From the NCBI RefSeq assembly GCF_001280015.1, contig NZ_LGDV01000266.1:1-9818 (forward strand): a stretch of 9,818 bases of DNA, in the 5' to 3' direction. Each line of letters begins with the position of its first letter. Position 1 is the first letter of the stretch. The notes under the pieces are model-generated. The model saw only the letters and a list, made by a program, of their open reading frames with translations, did no database searches and had not been told where the DNA came from. This DNA comes from Streptomyces sp. MMG1121. Its GTDB lineage: Bacteria > Actinomycetota > Actinomycetes > Streptomycetales > Streptomycetaceae. Shown here piece after piece: positions 6,200 through 9,818 of this stretch. The position numbers and the translations under genes were made by a program.

Positions 6200-6892
6200 T
6201 CAGCTCCCCATCGGTGACACCGGCCAGGGCGCCATCGGCACCGGTGGCGCCTTCCGCCGTCGTACGACGAGGAAACCGATCCCCAGCCCGACGCCGGTGA
6301 AGACCAGCACCACGGCCAGGAGCAGGGCCGTACCCAGCACAAGGGCCACCGGCCGCGCGTTCGTCACCCGGCCCCGCACGGCGTCCACGGGCACGGTCCC
6401 GCCGTGGTCGTACGCGAAGAAGCGCGAGTCCACGACGTCGTCACGGCGGTCGCCCAGCAGGAACAGCCGCCCCCGGGGCACCTTCACGTCGTACGACCGG
6501 TGCAGCCCGTCGGCGTCGCCGCCGCTGACGTACGGCTCCTCGAGCGGTTCGGCGTTCACGGTGACCCGCTCCGCGGAGCCCAGGCGCGTGCAGCAGGCCA
6601 CGCGATCGCCGCCCACCCCGATGACGCGCTGCATCACGACCCCGCCGGACGCGTACCGCTCCGGCGCCGAGAACACCACGACGTCACCGCGCCGCACCTG
6701 GCTCCCGTCGGTCTTCTCCCACACGATCCGCTGCCCAGCTGTGTACGTCGGTGACATACTGCCGCTCGGCAACGTGCCCGTTCCGTAGGCACTGTTCGCG
6801 TAGCCGACCGTGCCGATGCCCAGCACCAGACCCGACAGCCCCACCACGAGCGCCGATATCCCCAGCCCTCGTCCCCGCCCGCTGCCCGCCAT
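6200..6892 (-). CDS. Signal peptidase I-like protein (S26 family), catalytic Lys position occupied by Gln
   Basis: Predicted membrane protein of 230 residues with an N-terminal anchor (about 10-30), an external S26 fold, and a C-terminal helix (about 184-211) followed by RRRK, a two-anchor layout seen in streptomycete signal peptidases. Box B is PSGSMSPTY with nucleophile Ser45; box C is RGDVVVF (68-74); box E is GDRRDDVVDSRFF (147-159). Box D reads VMQRVIGVGGDRV, so Gln88 stands where active type I enzymes have the general-base Lys (usually KRVIGLPGD) and ER-type enzymes have His. The family normally cleaves signal peptides outside the membrane. This one may be inactive, use another base, or be a specialised form. 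GGAGGA (6899-6904) fixes the ATG. Confidence 0.88.
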   Translation of the reverse strand: MAGSGRGRGLGISALVVGLSGLVLGIGTVGYANSAYGTGTLPSGSMSPTYTAGQRIVWEKTDGSQVRRGDVVVFSAPERYASGGVVMQRVIGVGGDRVACCTRLGSAERVTVNAEPLEEPYVSGGDADGLHRSYDVKVPRGRLFLLGDRRDDVVDSRFFAYDHGGTVPVDAVRGRVTNARPVALVLGTALLLAVVLVFTGVGLGIGFLVVRRRKAPPVPMAPWPVSPMGS

Positions 6893-6898
6893 GTCCCG

Positions 6899-6904
6899 TC
6901 CTCC
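6899..6904 (-). promoter_or_regulatory. Ribosome binding site of the signal peptidase-like gene
   Basis: GGAGGA on the minus strand lies 6 bases before the ATG at 6892, which settles the start. Confidence 0.75.
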
Positions 6905-6929
6905 CCGAGCGCCTCATCCAAGGGCGCGG

Positions 6930-6935
6930 AGAATA
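6930..6935 (-). promoter_or_regulatory. Candidate -10 (TATTCT) for the signal peptidase-like gene
   Basis: TATTCT on the minus strand implies a transcript start near 6923 and a leader of about 30 bases. No convincing -35 is seen at the right distance. Together with the hairpin at 6997-7068 it suggests this gene is not simply the second gene of the PTS transcript. Confidence 0.35.
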
Positions 6936-6996
6936 GCGGCACTTCGTGAACTCCCTGTGCCGCGAGACCAGGGAGGCGGCAGCCCGGGACGGAGGA

Positions 6997-7068
6997 TGCG
7001 GGCCCCGGCCCTCAGGCCCCCGAACAGGGAAGCCGGGGGACACCGGGACGAACGGCCGGGGGCCCGCA
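6997..7068 (-). terminator. Long stem-loop between the PTS gene and the signal peptidase-like gene
   Basis: TGCGGGCCCCGGCC (6997-7010) pairs with GGCCGGGGGCCCGCA (7054-7068) apart from one bulged base. Inside is a 6-bp hairpin (CCCCCG 7017-7022 / CGGGGG 7034-7039). It begins about 24 bases after the PTS stop on the minus strand. There is no U-tract, as is usual for this group. It is a likely end or 3'-protection structure for the PTS message. Confidence 0.6.
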
Positions 7069-7091
7069 CCCACTCCGTCAACTCCGGCGGC

Positions 7092-9227
7092 TCACCCGAC
7101 CTCACCGAGCACGCCGAGCACCGCCCGCTCGTCCGGCGCCGCCAGCAGCCGCTCGCGGAAGCCGGGATCCATCAGCTTGCGGGACAGCAGCGCGAGGATC
7201 CGCAGATGCTCGTCGCCCGCGGCTGCCTCCGGCACGGCGATCATGAAGACCAGCCGGGCCTTCGTACCGTCCAGCGACCCCCACTCGACCCCCTCGGCGG
7301 ACCGCGCGAAGCCGACGACCGGCGCGGTCACCGCGTCCGTCTTGGCGTGCGGGATCGCGATCTCCTCACCGAGCCCGGTCGTCCCCTGCTCCTCACGCCG
7401 CAGCGCGGTCGCCACCAGTTCGTCCACATCGGCGACCCGGCCGCTACGGCCCAGCAACTCGGCCATCTCCCGTATCGCGGCCTCCTTCGCCACCGCGCCG
7501 AGAGCACCCTTCACGGTCCGCTCGGTGAGATAGCCCGACAACACCTCGGACCGATCGCCCTCAGCCGCAGCGTCCCCGTCCGCCGAGACGAGCACCGAGC
7601 CCTCCGGGCCCACGGCGTCGACCTCCCCGACCTGTCCAGGCACAACGGCCCCTGGACGCGCCGCGGGCGACGCCCCGTCACCGGAAGGACCCGCACCCGC
7701 CGACGATCGCGGCACGGGCGGGAACTCGGACCCCATCGCCCCCGACCCCGCACCGACCGGCACGGCCCGCCCCCGACGTCCGCTCACATCGACCAACGCC
7801 ACGGTCGTCAACGCGGTGACCACCGAACCGATCACCACGGCGACGAAGAACATCGGCACACCGCTCACCGCACCCAGCACCGCCACGATCGGCCCCCCGT
7901 GCGGCACCGCGTCCTTCACCCCGGCCAGCCCCGCGACCGCACCGGCCACCGCACCGCCCAGCATGTTGGCCGGGATCACCTGTGCCGGCCGGGCCGCCGC
8001 GAACGGAATCGCGCCCTCCGAGATGCCGAAACACCCCATGAACAGCGCCGCGAGACCCGTCTCCCGCTCCTGCTCGGTGTACAGCCGCCGTCGGATCAGC
8101 GTGGCCAGCCCCTGCCCCAGCGGCATCACCGGAATCGCGGCCGCGCACATGCCCATCACCGTCTGGTTGCCGCTCGCGATGAGCCCGGCGCCGAACAGGA
8201 ACGCCGTCTTGTTCACCGGCCCGCCCATGTCGAACGCGATCATCAGCCCCAGAATCGCACCGAGCAGGATCGCGCTCGTCCCGGTCATCCCGCCGAGCCA
8301 GCTCGTCAGATGCTCGAACACCCAGGAGATCGGTTTGCCGATCACATAGATGAAGAACAGCCCGAGCGCGGTCGTCGCCACGATCGGGATCACGATGATC
8401 GGCATGATCGGTTGCACGAACTTCGGCACCCGGACCTTCTTGATCCACAGCACCAGATACCCGGCGAGGAACCCGGTCACGATCGCGCCGATGAATCCCG
8501 CGCCGGCCTTGGAGTCGTACAACGCGCCGGTGTTCGCGATCCAGCCGCCGATCATGCCCGGCACCAGCGCGGGCCGGTCGGCGATCGCGTAGGCGATGTA
8601 GCCCGACAGGATCGGGATCATCAGCTGGAAGCCGATCCCGCCGATCGCGTTGACGTGCGCCCAGAAGGTGCCGTCCGGGATCACATAGCCCTTCGCCGTC
8701 GCATGACCGCCGAGCGCCAGCGAGACCGCGATCAGCAGACCGCCGACGACCACGAACGGGATCATGTACGACACGCCGTTCATCAGCGCCTTGTACACCG
8801 GCCCCCGCTCCCTGCCGCCCCCGTCGGCCGCGGCCGAGGCCGCGGTACCGCCCGCTCCCGGCGCGTGCACGGGCGCCGACCGCACCCGCTCGATCAGCTG
8901 CTCGGGATGGTGGATGCCCTCGGCGACCCCGACCGTCAGCACGCGCTTGCCCGCGAAACGGCTCAGGTCCACGTCCTTGTCGGCGGCGACGATGATGCCG
9001 TCCGCGCCTCTGACATCGTTGTCATTCAGAACGTTCTCGGCCCCGATGGATCCCTGGGTCTCCACCTTCATCTCGATGCCACGGCTCGCGGCGGCCTGCG
9101 CGAGCTTCTCCGCCGCCATGTAGGTGTGCGCGATGCCGGTCGGGCAGGCGGTCACCGCCAGCAGCTTCACCCGCTGCCGCTCGTCATCGCGGCCACCCGT
9201 GGAGGGAGGTCCGGCCGGACTGGTCAC
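7092..9227 (-). CDS. PTS sugar permease, fructose family, fused EIIB-EIIC-EIIA
   Basis: Predicted polypeptide of 711 residues that imports and phosphorylates a sugar using phosphate from HPr. The IIB domain (about 19-117) has the phosphocysteine motif VTACPTGIAHTYMAAE (Cys28). The IIC membrane domain (about 144-483) carries MGGPVNKTAF, GISEGAIPFA (401-410) and VPHGGPIVAV (441-450), typical of the fructose/mannitol superfamily. The IIA domain (about 560-711) has IPHAKTDAV with phosphohistidine His627. Gly/Ala/Pro-rich linkers (about 118-143 and 484-558) separate the domains. The order B-C-A differs from the A-B-C order I recall for FruA of Streptomyces coelicolor. AGGAG lies 6 bases before the GTG at 9227. 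No fruK or regulator adjoins, so the substrate (fructose, mannose or a glycoside) is open. Confidence 0.93.
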   Translation of the reverse strand: MTSPAGPPSTGGRDDERQRVKLLAVTACPTGIAHTYMAAEKLAQAAASRGIEMKVETQGSIGAENVLNDNDVRGADGIIVAADKDVDLSRFAGKRVLTVGVAEGIHHPEQLIERVRSAPVHAPGAGGTAASAAADGGGRERGPVYKALMNGVSYMIPFVVVGGLLIAVSLALGGHATAKGYVIPDGTFWAHVNAIGGIGFQLMIPILSGYIAYAIADRPALVPGMIGGWIANTGALYDSKAGAGFIGAIVTGFLAGYLVLWIKKVRVPKFVQPIMPIIVIPIVATTALGLFFIYVIGKPISWVFEHLTSWLGGMTGTSAILLGAILGLMIAFDMGGPVNKTAFLFGAGLIASGNQTVMGMCAAAIPVMPLGQGLATLIRRRLYTEQERETGLAALFMGCFGISEGAIPFAAARPAQVIPANMLGGAVAGAVAGLAGVKDAVPHGGPIVAVLGAVSGVPMFFVAVVIGSVVTALTTVALVDVSGRRGRAVPVGAGSGAMGSEFPPVPRSSAGAGPSGDGASPAARPGAVVPGQVGEVDAVGPEGSVLVSADGDAAAEGDRSEVLSGYLTERTVKGALGAVAKEAAIREMAELLGRSGRVADVDELVATALRREEQGTTGLGEEIAIPHAKTDAVTAPVVGFARSAEGVEWGSLDGTKARLVFMIAVPEAAAGDEHLRILALLSRKLMDPGFRERLLAAPDERAVLGVLGEVG

Positions 9228-9233
9228 GTCGAT

Positions 9234-9238
9234 CTCCT
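9234..9238 (-). promoter_or_regulatory. Ribosome binding site of the PTS gene
   Basis: AGGAG on the minus strand lies 6 bases before the GTG at 9227. It places the start just before the IIB domain and supports the 711-residue form. Confidence 0.75.
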
Positions 9239-9247
9239 AACGCCTTT

Positions 9248-9259
9248 GCCGCGCGCGGC
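9248..9259. promoter_or_regulatory. 12-base perfect palindrome 9 bases upstream of the PTS ribosome binding site
   Basis: GCCGCGCGCGGC is fully self-complementary. In the PTS message it could form a compact structure beside the Shine-Dalgarno sequence, or it could be a DNA operator. No loop sequence supports a stable RNA hairpin, so the dimeric DNA site is the likelier reading if it is functional at all. Confidence 0.3.
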
Positions 9260-9495
9260 GCCGTCCCAGGCACCCCGCGAACGCGGACCGGAACTCCCGG
9301 CCCCCTGCATCCTGCCGCACCCGCCGCTCGGCCCAAAGACGCAAAAGTCCCTGTTCATACCGGTCTATGGGCTCCCGTTCCCGGGCTTTCGCGCCCCCGC
9401 CGCGCCCCCTTCTGCCCCCGCCCGGCCCCTCGAAACCGGCTTTCGCCTGCACGAACCTCGTGGAGGCGGACTGGGGGCGATCCGGTCCTCCGGTG

Positions 9496-9501
9496 TAGCT
9501 T
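9496..9501 (+). promoter_or_regulatory. Candidate ahcY -10 (TAGCTT, TG-extended)
   Basis: TGTAGCTT contains a TANNNT hexamer with an upstream TG. It implies transcription from about 9508 and an untranslated leader near 188 bases, long for a streptomycete housekeeping gene. No clear -35 is visible. Confidence 0.4.
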
Positions 9502-9507
9502 GGGACG

Positions 9508-9695
9508 GAGCCAGACGTCGCTGCTGATGGCGGTCGGGAGGTCCCACGCGGACCGACCGAGGGAGAGAGGGCCTCCGACGGACTGCGCTGCGCGTACGCG
9601 GGCATGCCTGTGTCCTCTTCCCGGGCTCCTGTGTCCGCCACCGCGCAGACCAGCCGTACCCACCACCTCGCCCCGATACCGAGGAGCAGCTCGCA
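9508..9695 (+). other. Long ahcY leader with possible alternative RNA pairings
   Basis: Several pairings are possible. CGGTCGG (9531-9537) pairs with CCGACCG (9553-9559), competing with GGTCC (9540-9544)/GGACC (9550-9554). CTGCGCG (9588-9594) pairs with CGCGCAG (9642-9648). GCTCCT (9625-9630) is exactly complementary to AGGAGC (9682-9687), which is the ribosome binding site. CCTGTGTCC occurs twice, 21 bases apart (9607-9615, 9628-9636). It does not match the known SAH or SAM riboswitch consensus as I remember them. Regulation is a hypothesis only. Confidence 0.35.
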
Positions 9696-9699
9696 ATGA
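9604..9699 (+). CDS. Possible 31-residue upstream ORF coupled to ahcY
   Basis: An ATG at 9604 opens a 31-codon frame rich in Ser, Thr, Pro and Arg, without Cys and without Met after the start. Its TGA (9697-9699) overlaps the ahcY ATG (9696-9698) as ATGA, the geometry of translational coupling. Against it: no convincing ribosome binding site, and third-position GC near 77 percent, lower than normal genes here. It could be chance. Confidence 0.25.
   Translation: MPVSSSRAPVSATAQTSRTHHLAPIPRSSSQ
9681..9686 (+). promoter_or_regulatory. Ribosome binding site of ahcY
   Basis: GAGGAG lies 9 bases before the ATG at 9696. Most of it is complementary to 9625-9630, so it could be hidden in a leader structure. 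Confidence 0.7.
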
Positions 9700-9818
9700 C
9701 GACTGTCGACAACCGACAGGACTTCAAGGTCGCCGACCTCTCCCTGGCCGAGTTCGGCCGCAAGGAGATCACTCTCGCCGAGCACGAGATGCCCGGCCTG
9801 ATGGCGATCCGCAAGGAG
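9696..9818 (+). CDS. ahcY: S-adenosylhomocysteine hydrolase (adenosylhomocysteinase), N-terminal 41 residues
   Basis: Only the first 41 codons lie in the window; the gene runs off the right edge. The segment [20 protein letters not shown], followed by EHEMPGL and MAIRKE, is the highly conserved N-terminus of this NAD-dependent cytosolic enzyme. It reversibly splits S-adenosylhomocysteine into adenosine and homocysteine, removing the product that inhibits methyltransferases and returning homocysteine to methionine synthesis. The ATG is set by GAGGAG nine bases upstream. The upstream leader is long and may be structured, and a short ORF stop overlaps the start codon. Catalytic residues and the NAD site lie beyond the window and cannot be checked. 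Confidence 0.93.
   Translation, partial: MTTVDNRQDFKVADLSLAEFGRKEITLAEHEMPGLMAIRKE

Larger units (their letters stand above)
9228..9495. other. Divergent intergenic region, PTS side
   Basis: The first part of the 468-base gap between the PTS gene and ahcY holds no gene I can support. A relatively AT-rich stretch at about 9330-9370 includes GCAAAAGTCC and CATACCGGTCTATG, the latter with CATA/TATG arms. It is the best place to look for the PTS promoter and operator, but I find no pair of consensus hexamers. The long open frames on both strands here look like GC-rich shadow frames. Confidence 0.5.

Noticed and set aside
2681..9227. Leucine TTA codons that would mark bldA-dependent control
   Set aside because: The TTA triplets I spotted (for example near 1388 and 3784) are out of frame. 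I did not find an in-frame one in the called genes.
6810..9527. A 905-residue plus-strand open frame
   Set aside because: It is the antisense shadow of the PTS gene. Its product is Arg/His/Pro-rich with no domain, while the minus-strand frame shows intact IIB, IIC and IIA motifs.
9676..9698. CCGAGGAGC near the ahcY start resembles the first conserved strand of SAH riboswitches
   Set aside because: The matching downstream CAGGCUCG-type strand is absent, and the segment is simply the ribosome binding site next to the start codon.
9237..9785. A minus-strand frame of 182 residues overlapping the ahcY start
   Set aside because: It is antisense to the conserved ahcY coding sequence, and no domain is seen.
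1..9818. CRISPR array, tRNA or rRNA genes, insertion sequences, prophage, secondary-metabolite or defence genes
   Set aside because: I found no regularly spaced repeats, cloverleaf sequences, transposase or integrase motifs, or recognisable defence domains. The genes are metabolic and transport functions with uniform base composition.

Overview
The window is high-GC actinobacterial chromosome, almost certainly Streptomyces or a close relative. The evidence is GC-rich third codon positions, GTG starts, AGGAG-type ribosome binding sites, and the gene order DUF3499 / phosphomannomutase / Trm112-like / SIS protein / mannose-6-phosphate isomerase. I recall that same order from actinomycete genomes (for example the mycobacterial manB-manA region).

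Layout. Bases 1-143 may hold the N-terminus of a minus-strand gene that runs off the left edge. Bases 402-5063 carry five plus-strand genes: a small DUF3499 Cys/His protein, manB (phosphomannomutase), a 56-residue Trm112-like zinc protein, a SIS-domain protein resembling phosphoglucose/phosphomannose isomerases, and manA. A plus-strand cation diffusion facilitator of the ZnT9-like branch follows (5214-6194). It ends 5 bases from the stop of a convergent minus-strand S26 signal peptidase (6200-6892). Upstream of the peptidase on the same strand is a large PTS permease of the fructose family with domain order IIB-IIC-IIA (7092-9227). A 468-base divergent intergenic region separates it from the start of ahcY (S-adenosylhomocysteine hydrolase), which is cut by the right edge after 41 codons.

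How the genes fit together. ManA interconverts fructose-6-P and mannose-6-P, and ManB interconverts mannose-6-P and mannose-1-P. Together they feed GDP-mannose for protein and lipid mannosylation. The SIS protein is tied to this pathway by position, but its PGI-type catalytic motifs look eroded. The PTS permease could import a hexose or mannoside, but no 1-phosphofructokinase, hydrolase or regulator lies beside it. AhcY clears S-adenosylhomocysteine in the methyl cycle and is an independent unit.

Most of the window is conserved housekeeping DNA. I did not find a clear new defence or mobile system. The points most worth a second look are: the signal peptidase, which has Gln where the catalytic Lys is expected; the ahcY leader, with a possible anti-Shine-Dalgarno pairing, a 21-bp-phased repeat and a short ORF whose stop overlaps the ahcY start; the degenerate SIS isomerase; and the orphan B-C-A PTS permease.
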